Shown here one piece after another: positions 24,849 to 36,539 of a stretch of DNA of 64,000 nt. The translations under genes and the position numbers were made by a program. Below the pieces are notes generated by a model. It was given only the letters and a program-made list of their open reading frames with translations, ran no database searches and had not been told where the DNA came from. Within the stretch, counting starts at the first letter, position 1, and each line of letters opens with the position of its first letter. The stretch is taken from the NCBI GenBank assembly GCA_963556145.1, contig OY744465.1, forward strand, positions 5,332,001 through 5,396,000, in the 5' to 3' direction. This DNA comes from Hygrocybe punicea (taxonomy: Eukaryota > Basidiomycota > Agaricomycetes > Agaricales > Hygrophoraceae).

Positions 24849-25009
24849 TATTATAACTTACAACTAGGAAGGTGGAGGTAAATGAGAACGAATGAGTGGA
24901 GTTGTTGAAATTTGGGTGGTCCATTGGAGGCCACCTCATTGCAAACCTGTCATGGTTCTGCAACTCCAAATTCGCTTCTCTCACTCACTTTTTGACTCTG
25001 TCTACTACA

Positions 25010-26830
25010 ATGCCTATCACCACAGCTACTACTGCAAGCAAGAAAGCCATTGCACTGGCACCTCAATTTCATCTCACAAAGGACCTTGGCAATAATAAGA
25101 CTTGAGTTCCCTTTCAACGAATTGGATGACAACCAAGCTGTTCCCCAAATAGCCAGTCTGCCAGTGCAGCCCTTTCCACTGCAACCTAGGGGGGATAAGG
25201 AGCCATTGAATATTATAGGCAGTAATTCCTGTACCAATTGCCTTTTCCAGTGGTGTTGCTCTTGTGGCAATGGTGGTGAAGTATTTTGCTGTGCCTATTG
25301 CCCAAGGATCCTTGGCAGGGACATTTGTATCACACTTTCTGCAAGCTCTGGATTTATTTTGAAGAAGGATACCTGTATTATTTGCCCTAAATGCCATGTA
25401 AAATATGACCAGCAAATGAAGAACAAAACACCAACACCATACAGAGTAAGTAAAAAATGTGAAGCATTTATCCTTCAACTGGCTTCTTTTGAGGGAATTG
25501 TTATGGGGGATGAGATTTGGAATGGAACTCAAGCAAAGCTGGGGAATCTTGTCATTCGGGGAGCATGGTGTTCTGTTCATACTTCATCAATTGCTATTCT
25601 CAATTTCTGCTTGCCTGATATTCCAGAAGGGGGAGATCCAGCATTTATGGTATACTGTTATCTTCATGCTTATTTTCCAGAGCAGAAGGACCAGCATCTG
25701 AAATATTTTGACATTGACTTCTCTTTTGATCCATCCAGCTCTGCTTCTATTGGAGCTCAAGAGAGAAAAGTTTAGAAAGTATTATTGGCCTTGCTCAAGT
25801 AAGTTTTAAAATCAATCCTGTCAGCTTTTCTGCTGATATGAATAAAGGCATGATTGCAAATGCATTATTGTGTTTCTTCACACTCAATCTGATCCAGACA
25901 CTGGACTGCTACACCACCAAGTGGACCATGGAGCATCACTGACAATTCCCGTTTGCGTGTTTGAATCTTAACCAACTTGCATCATCATCATGACTTTCTT
26001 CCATGCCAAAAAACAAGTTCAAAAGACACAAAGGAACGATGGTTGAGACAGTATATGTCAAAAAGACCACTTCTAGAGGTGAAGTCAAAATATTGGCCAA
26101 AAAGAAACCCAAATTCTCCTCTCTACAAGAGAATAATCACAACCAATTATTACAGAACAGATATATATACCAGTAGAAGAGCCAGAAGAACCTCAAGCTT
26201 CACAAACTTCAAAAGGAAAGATATATTCAATTTCTGTTACATGTTCAAATTAAAGTCTATTGAATCAAATAACAGTCAGAATGATTATCTTCAAGAATGG
26301 AAGAACAGATGTACTTGGCCAAACTGATGGAGTTAAGCTCCACCAGTAAACAGCTCATGCATCAAGTATCAGAAGTGTTCAGGACTGTACAAATGTCTTG
26401 ATTGTTGGCTTGGTCAATGACTGCTTCAAAGATTGTTGTCTTCAGGTATACCAACACCCTGTCATAAAATCCAATATTGGACTGGCCAAGTTTTTGATCT
26501 TGCTGATCTGGGAGAGTTGGGACTCATGATGAATCTTGGACATGATGGAAATCTGTACCCCCAACACTGAACATCACAATGCTGGGAGAATGTAGAAGCC
26601 AAGGATGTGTAGGCTGATGAAGCTGACTATGTAATGGCAGAAGATGTGGATAATGTTTCTCCAACTAGGAGAACATCTGTGGCTTTTGTGGAGACCTCTG
26701 GAATTTATCAATGGAATGTTGATTGGTGCCAATGCTCAACTACAGCTCCTCATGACATACAGCTTTTGAACATCCAGCAACATCATAACCCTAACCACTA
26801 CTGCATATACATTTCCAGTTCTTGATCAAT
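25010..26830 (+). pseudogene. Broken copy of a zinc-finger (PHD-like) gene of a dispersed mushroom family
   Basis: Starts MPITTATTASKKAIALAP, shifts frame near 25095, then reads EFPFNELDDNQAVPQ and a Cys-rich block WCCSCGNGGEVFCCAYCP...DICI...CIICPKCHVKYD that fits a PHD/RING-like zinc site (C4-x-C3 spacing). It continues VYCYLHAYFPEQKD and YFDIDFSFDPSSSASIGAQ, a pattern I remember from repeated, uncharacterised Agaricomycete proteins, and stops at 25773. Downstream to about 26.8 kb the similarity decays into stops. Probably a gene fragment carried by the 8.9-kb element. Function unknown. Confidence 0.55.
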
Positions 26831-27099
26831 TCTACATTGATGTGATGGAGTGCTAGACTTCTGCTTTCAACTTTTACTGAAAGCTTAGGAGATCGACAAA
26901 CAACAATTACGCACATTTGATACCAGTAAAAAGAAATTTCAAATTAAAATTCAAACATAAAGGAAATGTTGTCATAGGATCATTATTGTGAATTAATGTG
27001 TGTGTCAAGGCAATGGAGAAACTTGCTTTGATCTGAAATGTGCTGGCTTGGCACATGACCCCACAATTGTCTACAAAGATGGTGGTCTTGCAGTTTTTT

Positions 27100-27845
27100 G
27101 TGGCCCGGGATATATCCTGACAATATTGGCCTGGACCATCCCAGCTGGGCCAGGATATATCTTGATAGCACCAACCTAGACCATCTAAATTGGTGCAGGA
27201 TATATCTTGATGACACCAGCCTAGACCATCTTAGTTGGGCCAGGATATATCCTGACAATGTCAGCCTGGACCATCTCAGTTGGCCCAGGATATATCCTGG
27301 GAACATCAGCCTGGACCATGTCAGTTGGGCCAGGATATATCCTGAGAACATCAGGCTGGACCATGTCAGTTGGGCCAGGATATATCCTGGGAACACCAGC
27401 CTGGACCATCTCAGTTGGCCTAGGATATATCCTGGAAACACCAGCCTGGACCATCTCAGTTGGCCCAGGATATATTCTGGGAACATCAGCCTGGACCATG
27501 TCAGTTGGGCCAGGATATATCCTGAGAACATCAGGCTGGACCATGTCAGTTGGGCCAGGATATATCCTGGGAACACCAGCCTGGACCATCTCAGTTGGCC
27601 TAGGATATATCCTGGAAACACCAGCCTGGACCATCTCAGTTGGGCCAGGATATATTCTGGGAACACCAGCCTGGACCATCTCAGTTGGCCCAAGATATAT
27701 CCTGAGAACATCAGCCTGGACATGTCAATTGGGCCAGGATATATCCTGGGAACATCAGGCTGGACCATCTCAGTTGGCCCAGGATATATCCTGGGAACAT
27801 CAGCCTGGACCATCTCAGTTGAACCAGGATATATCTCAGCCTGAT
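27100..27845 (-). repeat. Right subterminal array of the 45-bp unit, inverted to the left one
   Basis: About 16 copies of the same 45-bp unit with the CCAGGATATATCCTGG palindrome, running in the opposite direction to 19140-19640. Outer copies at 27100-27240 are more diverged. Between the array and the right end lies the same roughly 80-bp segment as at the left end. Confidence 0.93.
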
Positions 27846-27924
27846 TCAGCTATCCCCAAGTCAGTTGGGTGATCTCATTTTCAGGCATCCCAAGTGAGTT
27901 GGTAATATCTTGCTGAATCTGGTG

Positions 27925-30900
27925 AAATACCGAATTCGCATAAACTTATACCACACCAACCCCACCCTGCTCATGATCTATTCAATGGAAAATTGCTTGA
28001 ACCGCAGGGTGTCGAAAATGCAACCGGGTGTATAAAGGTCAACATATGCAATAGGTGTCTCGAGGACCTACAGGGAAATGGCAATAAGGCTCCAAAATAT
28101 TCACTCGCGAACAACCTGTGGACTGGGTGAAGGCCATGGGTACTGGATGTGCTCACATTCCCTGAACAACTTCTCATAGGTCGTCTGTTTCCACGGGTAT
28201 ACGTTTTCAAAATGTTTCCAAAAAATGGGTTTGGGCAGAGTGATCCATCGACACTACAAAGGGGCATGTGAGGAACCATCAGCACATACGATTTAAACAC
28301 AGACGCAGTCGCATCGATGGTGGAAGGACGATTGATGCCACAGGCACCAGAGTTTCTCACGTCCGTGATATCAGTGACCTATATAGGGGTAGGAGAGGTT
28401 CTGAAGCGTTTCCTCCGCAGCACATTCCATGTGAGAAGGGAGTTGGTGGGTGACGCTCTTCGATGGTTGAAAGAGAACAACCAGAGGTACTACGGGGATA
28501 TTGAGATAAGCAGCATTCGACTTGGATCATTGCCAGAGGATGACATTCCTGAGGAGATAACAGCTATCATGCGACAATCCGAGGACACGGGAATTGTGGA
28601 TCAAGAGCATGGGGGCTACGTACCAGAGCAGGAGGTGGAAGCCGAGGGAAACACAGGTAGGTCTAAGGTCTTGCGTTGTTGTTGTTAGGCTGGACTGACT
28701 CGGATGTGAAAATATTACTAAGATACAGAAGTGCCTGATGTCATACCATTTCAGGTGTCGGGTACAATTGATACCGACTTAAGCAGTCTAACAACTAAAG
28801 AGTTGATGACATGGGGCATGAACAACCTTTGGAAGGAGGGGAAAGAAGGCGGATATGCCGTGAGACATGGGCGGAACCCTGTAAGCGACTTCCAACAAAC
28901 TGTCAAAGATGGGATCGAACCCCCGAACTTCTTTAAAAAAGCGTTTCCGTGTCTGTATCCCTATGGACGAGGGGGGATTGAAGCAGAGCGACCGGTCAAA
29001 TTAGACTTCAGGGATCACGTCAAGTGGTCACTTCGGTACTGGGATCGTCAGTTTAGGAAGCACGAAACGTTCCCATTTGTGACCTTTGGAATAGCACAGC
29101 GTCGAGAAGCTTTAAACTCGGCAAAGATCCAGATGTGAAGGCGCCACTTCGAGAGGGACGCGAACATCATGGCGAGCATTACAATAGAGAGGCTTCAAAA
29201 ATCTTGCCAGGAGGAAGAAAAAAATGAACCAATATCCGATCCAGGAATCAAACTTCTGAGGAAACACGTACATGCAACAGCAGGATGCGTAATGGGATCA
29301 GATCAAAGTCGATACCAACTTCGGAGCCAAATATGGGCCACGTCAATCTACATGAATCCTCCGAGTCTATGGGTAACGATAAACCCGAGTGATTTACATG
29401 ATCCCATCGCACAAGTCTTCACGGGCGAAAACATAAATCTGGACAAATTCGTATCGATGTTAGGGCCAGATAAAACAAAAAGAGCGCAGAACATAGCGGG
29501 AGATCCTTATGCGGCAGCAAAATTCTTTCATTTCATGGTCCGAACAATATTGGAAACATTGTTCCAAGTGAAGGCCACTTCATTCAAGGTTGAGAGTAAG
29601 ATGGGGGTGCTTGGACAAATCAAAGCCTATTTTGGAACTGTCGAATCTCAAGGCCGTGGAATGTTGCATCTCCATATGCTGATATGGCTGATGCATGCAC
29701 CAAGTGCCGATGAGATGATACGACTTCTTCAAACAGAGGACTTTTGGGCACGAATAGTTGCTTATATCAGGGCCAATCTGAGGGCTTATCTTCCTGGATT
29801 GGAGTCGGCTGAATCGGTCAAGCAAATTCAATGCGAAAAAGACATTGCATACAGTCGTCCACCCCACCCGGATTCTCCCGATTATGAAGCACAAATCGAA
29901 CAAATGGAACGGAAGATTGTGCGCGTTGAGCAGTTGCATACCTGCAAAGTCCGACGTTGTCTGCAATATGATAAAAAAGGAGAACTTAAATGCAAAAGAC
30001 AGGCACCATTTCAGTGCTCACCAGTGGACTTCATCGACGAGGCAGGCAACTGGGGATCCAAAAGACTATATGGCTATGTGAATGGCTGGATCCCTGCCAT
30101 AACCACAAATGTGCAGTGCAACAATGACGGGAAACTCCTCACCAACAGCGAAGAAACATGAAACATCTCATTTTATGTCACATTGTATGCAGCAAAGAAA
30201 CAAGGCAAAAACCATCAGCTTTCGGCAATAATGGCAAAAGGATACGCATACCATCTTGACCACCCCAGAGTCAATGTGGAGGGCCTGCAGGATCAGCAAC
30301 GGTTGCTACTTTTCAGACTTGCGCACTCTATTAACAGGGAGCAAGAGTTAGCATCACCCATGGTTATTTCATACCTAATGGGGTGGGGAGACACGTTCAA
30401 ATCACACAACTACACTCCGATTTATTGGAGTTCATTTGTGAGGGAGTTGTTGAAATGCAGACCCGAACTCGGACTATCCACAAAGGATCGTGAAACAGAG
30501 CCAGAGACGGGGGGAAACAGGTATGATTTAAAAACAGAATACATGCCACAAGCGACTCAAAAGAATTACAGGGATGTACCTGTAGGGCTGAGTCAAAGCG
30601 GGCAAGGCGAAAACAGCGAAGAACAAGCAGTAAATGAGGAGAGAGATGTTGAGGTATGTGGTATTGAAACTTCATAAATGAAAAGACCCATAATGTCATC
30701 TCGTAAAGGAAGGGGATGAAGTACTAGTCACCTTGGATGTGAACAGCTCTGGAAAGATATATGCAATTTGTCAAGTCACGGATTACATCTGTCGTGGAGA
30801 AGCATTAGCAGACTATAGTCTTCTAAACTTCTTTGTAGACACCGACGAAGTTGACGTAGAGTGCCGAGATCGAACAGAGGTGGAAGCGGAAAAAGACTCA

Positions 30901-33273
30901 ACAGGCAAACACAGGCGAGGAAGACCACGAAAGGGCCGGATAGGATACACTCCAGAACATCCTCAATATCAGAAAAAGACCTGTGTCAAGCAAACACCGA
31001 ACCATAACAATCTTCCCAATTTCATAGGAAAATACTTTCCACGCCGAGATGATCCGGACACAAACTCGTTTTACTGTGCTTCCATGCTCGTTCTGTTGAA
31101 GCCTTGGAGAGAGATGGCAACAGATCTGAAAGAAGCAGAAGAGACATGGCAAGAAGCATTTGAAAAGTTCCAAAAAACCGCACCTCCAAAGTCAATTGCT
31201 GTAATGTCGGGAATTCAGTACTTCCACGAATGCGAAGCGGCTGCAAAAAAAGCACAACAGGACGAGAATGGCAAACAAGTTGTTTACCAAAATGAGACCG
31301 ACGAAGAAGGAGAAATGGAAGAAGACATGACAGAAACAGATATTGGGATCACCGAGGAAGCCATACAGCAGCTGGCAACGACTCAAGAGTCATACAGAGA
31401 AAAACTAAATGCAGTCATGGCCATAGAAATCACGCGACGAGCTCGGATATTTGCCAACAGTGACTTGGATTGGGAGGTGGCTCCCAGTAGAGTGGTGGCC
31501 AACGCAACAGCAGACGATATGAAAAATCTGTCAACATGGCAAAACCAGATGGCATCAGATATAGAAAGGATCAACACTACCGCGGGCACTCAGCAAACTG
31601 TAGGGGACGATGGGGGTGACATCCAACTCACAGTTGAACTGGACAGTGTTGCGGCACAAATTGAATGGATGGAAACAACGACGATGGATACGGAGGTTGA
31701 CATATCAATTCTGAGAGAGGACCAACATAGAGCATATGACATCGTACTGGAACACCTTGAAAAAACAATTTCAGGCGAGGAAGTCAAACCAGTATGAATG
31801 ATAATTCATGGAGAGGGTGGTACCGGGAAGTCCAAAGTCATATCGACAATCATGGAAACATTTGAAAGCAAAGCGGTGGCACACATGTTGGTCAAAGCTG
31901 CGTACACGGGGATCGCAGCGTCTGTGGTCAAAGGGAAAACAACTCATGTCATAGGAAACATATCAGTCAACAGGAAAGGGAATGTCAGCGGTCAAGCTAA
32001 AGCAAAACTACAAAAATTCTGGCATGACAAGCGATACCTGATAATCGACGAAATATCAATGATTTCAAAGACATTTATGGCCACACTCTCGAGGAACATC
32101 GCTATTGGGAAGGAAGGATCGATTGGGTCAAACTCAAGCCGTTCATTCGGGGGGATAAATGTAATTATATGCGGAGACTTTCACCAGTTTCCACCTGTGG
32201 CCGTGGCATCGTCAGAACCGCTGTATCACCCAACAGATCCTGCCAAGGATTCATGCGAGTCGCAGATCGGAAGGACAATATTCGAAGAATTCAACAAGGT
32301 CGTGATTCTAAAGGAACAAATGAGAGTGTCAGACCTGACATGGAGGGAATTCTTGGATCATCTACGATATGGCAAGACTCAACAACGTCACCTTGCTATG
32401 CTTCACACGTTGATCATATCAAACCGGAAAGAAACCGAAGATGACATTGAAACAGATGGGTGGAATGATGCAACGTTGGTGACACCAAGGCATGCTGTTT
32501 GAAAGCTTTGGAACGAAGCAGCTGTGAAAAAACACTGTCAACAAACAAATCAGCAACTATTCGTGTGTCCGGCAAAAGACACAATTAAGGGACGACCACT
32601 CACGCTGTTGGAACGATACACTCTCGCAGGACACAAAAGTCAGAAAGAAGGAGGAACAAAACAGAAAGATTTGCCAAATGAAATTGCAATAGCCATAGGA
32701 ATGAAGGTAATATTCTAAACCAAAAAAATGAGGGATATACTGACAAGATTGAAGGTAATGGTCACGACAAACATAGAGACAGACCTCGACATAGCAAACG
32801 GAACTCGAGGTGAAATTGTGGACATTATTCTCAACCCTAAAGAACCATTATACGGAGACGAAAATGTCATTAAACTCAAAAACCCACCTGCATACATCCT
32901 CGTCAAGCTTGAACAAACTCGTGCATCGGTTCTTGCAGGTCTGGAGCCATGTGTCATACCCATAGAAATGACAACGACAACATACAGAATCAAAGTAACA
33001 ACAAAAGGGAAGGCGGGGACAAGATTAGTGACACGACAACAGCTTCCAATAACAGCAGCATATGCGATCACAGATTATCGATCTCAAGGGCAAACCATAC
33101 CTTATGTTATCATTGACATCGGTACCCCACCATCGGGAACCCTGAGTTTGTTCAATCTCTATGTTGCCCTGTCTCGGAGTTCCGGTAGGCAAACAATTAG
33201 ATTATTGCGAGACTTTGACAATGAAATATTCAAGAAAACACACGACATGGCACTATTGCGGGAGGATGACTGA
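27925..33273 (+). pseudogene. Helitron Rep (HUH) and PIF1-like helicase, right fragment, many stops
   Basis: Picks up at NSHKLIPHQPHPAHDLFNGK directly after the target duplication. Next come a DUF6570-like part (PRVYVFKMFPKNGFGQSD; RRELVGDALRWLKENNQRYYG), the Helitron_like_N Rep domain with FKKAFPCLYPYGRGG and the HUH motif in GRGMLHLHMLIWL (about 29657-29695), then a PIF1/RecD-type helicase with Walker A GEGGTGKS (31809-31832), Walker B LIIDEISM, ICGDFHQFPPV and the late motif YAITDYRSQGQT...NLYVALSRSSG. Stops inside the frame: TGA at 28128, 28269, 29136, 30159, 31795 and 32500, TAA at 32716. Two short introns (about 28658-28724 and 30655-30709) splice cleanly. It would have carried out rolling-circle transposition in the nucleus; this copy cannot. 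Confidence 0.92.
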
Positions 33274-33559
33274 TTGGAAGAACTGAATGCGAAGACAAAA
33301 AGGGAATATGAGAACAAAACATAGAATAATAAATAGATTATTATAAAAAGCCACTGGTATATAATATGTAAAGAAAACAATGAAAGCAAAAGAAACCGGG
33401 ATTTACATAGTATATGGTGAGCACGCAAGTACTGTTGCATTTGGCGGCACAACGAGCACATTAGGAAGTCACGTCACAAAGTATTTGTGTTTGTGGTTGT
33501 GTACTCAGAAGGGTGGGAAAAATAATTATGGGGTAGCCAGAACCCTTGCTAGCAAGGGG
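33274..33559. other. Helitron 3' flank with a perfect hairpin
   Basis: AT-rich, no gene. The 16-bp palindrome CCCTTGCTAGCAAGGG at 33543-33558 sits one base before the foldback element. Helitrons end with a hairpin shortly before CTRR, so this could mark the Helitron 3' region, but no clear terminus follows. Confidence 0.35.
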
Positions 33560-36326
33560 ACTTTTATTATTTGCGTGATTGAGGCTGCGCGGCCACGCGA
33601 ATTGGAACCGCGCGGTTTCACAACTTCCTTTTTTAGCAATGCTGTTATATTTCCTTGCAGTTTGGGGAGATTACAAGGTTCATTTTATATTCTACCTGCA
33701 TACTTAGATACTTTTAGTCAACTATTAACTACATTTCAGCAAGGCTTGTAGAGCGTAAAGGAGCCTCAGTGAGAAGGAGAACTCAGTGGCCGCCTTGCTT
33801 GGTTTTCTCATTTTGGGCAAGCTTCGTGATGGAGAGATTTGATCGCATGATCTGATCGTTGGGTCCGGCCATCACGATGGCAGCAAATCAAATTGGATAT
33901 CACATGAGCCTCGCAACCAAAAAAGGCAGGTCGTTGATTTCTCTCTTGTGCTGAGAGTGAGACTGCTCCTTGCTGAAATGTAGTTAATAGTTGACTAAAA
34001 GTATCTAAGTATGCAGGTAGAAAATAAAATGAACCTTGTAATCTCCCAAACTGCAAGGAAATATAACAGCATTGCTAAAAAAGGAAGTTGTGAAACCGCG
34101 TGGTTCCAATTAGTGTTGCCACGGCTCGGTCCGGCTCGGCTTGGCTACGGCTAACAACGGCTAACCCATATATGGGTTGTTAGCCGGACCGGACCGTTGT
34201 GGCAACGGCTAAACCGCGGCTAGCCGTCCAAAAAAGGAAATTAATAGCAGACTGCCTGTCAAGGTCGAATCTCACCACCACCATGCCTGACGCCAACAGC
34301 CACGGCCACACCAGCTCGCGACAACGCCGGCCGACCCCAAACAAAGGCCACAGCACCCCAACGGCGACCAGCAGGGGGGCGAGGAATGAAGCGGCAACGG
34401 AAGCAGCGGGCGTTATGTCTTTGTTTGAATCATTGTTTTTTTTTTACTACCAACTTATTTCTGATTACAGCACAATGATCTCGAGGCAACAGCAGCCCGG
34501 ACAGCAGCAGCAACGACCAATGACCACGGCGACGGCAACAGCGGCAACGACGGCAACAGCAGTGCCAGCGACGACAAGCGACGCGTGCCAGTCCCAGACG
34601 TCGTGCACCCATTGGTAAGTTTTTTTTCCTTTACTTTTACTAACGAAGATCTGTCTAGCTACGCACGATGACAACACGGCCGCATCCCAACACCCTACAA
34701 CTGGGACCTCGAACTCGGGCTCGCAAGTTCAGGCACCACCACCACCACCACCATCAGCTTCTTTGCCGCTACGGCTGCTGCGTTCGCCCTACGGCGCTGA
34801 TCGGTCACAACCACAGTCACGGCCAACATCACGACAGCGGCGACGTTGGATAAAGAAAGAGTCGTCCCCTGCGTATTTTGTATGCGTTGTCCGCTCAGGC
34901 GTTGTCCATCCATGAGGCCAGTGCGCCGTTGGATCTGGATTATCGGGTCGCGTGTATATTGCATGCACAGGTTAGCAAAATTGTTAGTGCGTGTTCTATC
35001 TTTCTGGTCTTCTTGCTTCTCTCTGTTTTACTTCCTCGCGTTTGCCTTTTGTTACGCAATTTACGTTCGCCTCTTCTTTTTTTTCTTTTCCAGCCCTTCT
35101 ATTCCCTTTGTTCCTTTGTTGATTTTTTTTTTGCATGTCGCCTTCGTGGATAGACTCACCCAACTAGTCCGAAGGGTGAAACGGCGCACTAATGCGAACG
35201 AGCTCGGGTATACCATTGACCAGGCAGTGGGGATCGAGGTGGAGGTGTAGGCATGGCTGGTCTGCCGGAGGAGTGGAGGCTCAGCATGAATGCGCACGCA
35301 GTGGAGGATGCCGGCGAAGACGTGATGCCGCCTTGGACGACGACACCAACACCGACAACTGCTATCATGATGACAACGAACATGACGACGATGATACTCG
35401 TGGCGCAGTGCTGTGAGCTGTCACCAGCTCATTTTGAAACTCTACGTGCCGTTCTTGTGCGTTGGTGGTGCACCTGTGCTGCCCATGCACCCTGGTGAGA
35501 TCCAGCGCGACGACAGGTGAGTGCCCAGTCCATCACCATCCGACTTGTACTAACAGCAACCAAGGCTATGACCGAGTGGGCGACAATGACGGCGACATCG
35601 ACGTCAACGGGAAACAGCAGCAACCCAGGGTGGATTGGGCAAGGGCAACAGTGAGGGGGAACGAAGACAAGAAGTCCCCACTCCTCTCCCCGTAGCCCTG
35701 CCCCACTGCCTCTCCGAGCCAACCACCACCTCGCGAATGGGTACAGCCGTGTCAATTGACGCGTGCACGGCATTCGCGAGGTGAACACGAGGACCATAAC
35801 GACGACAGCCGGCGACACCAATGACGACGGACTGAGGACGAGTCTGCCCCTCTCCCTGCTGCCCTGGCCCGTCAATTGACGTGTGCGCGGCATTCACAGG
35901 GTGTTCAGGCCACCTGCCCTTTCACAGGAGCCTCGGAAGGTGTCCATTTTTTCACATACATGTACATAGGTAGGCTACATGGAGATACGCAAAAAGAAAA
36001 AGAAAAAAGACAGGTGCACATACCTGAAAACCTCGTGAAATGTGTCTGTACATGTTCGTGAGGTGTGGGAGGCAGCAGAGGGGTTATCCAAGTGATGTTG
36101 AAGCCAGCGAACAAGCTGGAAACCTAAATTTCCTAATTTGGATATTTGGTAACGGCTAATAATGGCTAGCCGTGGCTAAGCCGAGGTTTAACCGTAGCTG
36201 AGTGAACGGCTCGGCTCGGCTAATTATCGGTCCGGCTCCAACGGCTAACGGTTTCGGACCGAGCCGTGGCAACACTAGTTCCAATTCGCGCGGCCGCGCA
36301 GCCTCAATCGCGCAAATAATAAAAGT
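33560..36326. mobile_element. Foldback element (about 590 bp without its hAT insertion)
   Basis: Left arm 33560-33747 (ACTTTTATTATTTGCGTG...) and right arm 33968-34110 plus 36286-36326 are reverse complements over about 185 bp, around a 220-bp loop. The right arm is split by the hAT-like element at 34111-36277. Outer ends match to ACTTTTATTATTTGCG; no flanking duplication is visible, so the exact ends and class are open. There is no coding potential. Confidence 0.75.
34111..36277. mobile_element. hAT-like element with 8-bp duplication GTTCCAAT
   Basis: Terminal inverted repeats start TAGTGTTGCCACGGCTCGG and match over 23 bp at both ends; GTTCCAAT flanks each side (34103-34110 and 36278-36285). 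An 8-bp duplication with TAGNGTTG-like ends is the mark of hAT transposons. Subterminal GGCTAAC and GGCTAGCCG motifs are repeated near both ends. The interior (34250-35900) is CpG-rich with short Thr/Ala/Gln-rich frames but no hAT transposase domain, so it is non-autonomous; the interior may be captured host sequence. Confidence 0.88.
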
Positions 36327-36539
36327 GCATTTGTCACGTCATAGGTTTTCCCTGATGGAGATTGTGGTGTTGGTGGTTGTTCACCTGGTGTCAGCAAACA
36401 CATAAGCCGCCATATTTCTCATAGCAGGCATTGTTGGGTGCGAAAGTCAATATGACTTGGACTGCTATTCTAATGTGGGCTCAAAAACCCAGCCTAACTA
36501 AATAAATTTAGGATTCCAGAACAGCCCCGCCTCAATGCC

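Larger units (their letters stand above)
19055..27924. mobile_element. 8,870-bp insertion with terminal inverted repeats, inverted 45-bp arrays and 7-bp target duplication
   Basis: Left flank 19048-19054 and right flank 27925-27931 are both AAATACC. Inside, the ends begin CA and match in inverted orientation from ATTCAGCAAGATATTACC through the rest of about 100 bp, with only four mismatches in the first ten bases. Both ends then pass into inverted arrays of a 45-bp unit. Removing the element and one AAATACC restores the Helitron reading frame (LLNQIP/NSHKL) exactly. No transposase is recognisable inside, so the element seems non-autonomous or gutted. Contents from left: array, minus-strand debris, TA-flanked element with a solo LTR, G/T minisatellite, foldback MITE, a zinc-finger gene fragment, array. 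The superfamily cannot be fixed from these data. Confidence 0.88.

Noticed and set aside
26983..27844. Long open frames (up to about 275 codons, both strands) over the 45-bp arrays
   Set aside because: The unit length is a multiple of three, so frames stay open on both strands; composition follows the DNA repeat and there is no gene structure.
19140..27845. CRISPR-like array
   Set aside because: Units are directly joined with no unique spacers, and the genome is eukaryotic.
34199..34618. Thr/Ala/Gln-rich frame in the hAT-like element as a gene
   Set aside because: Low complexity, no domain, no consistent splice model.
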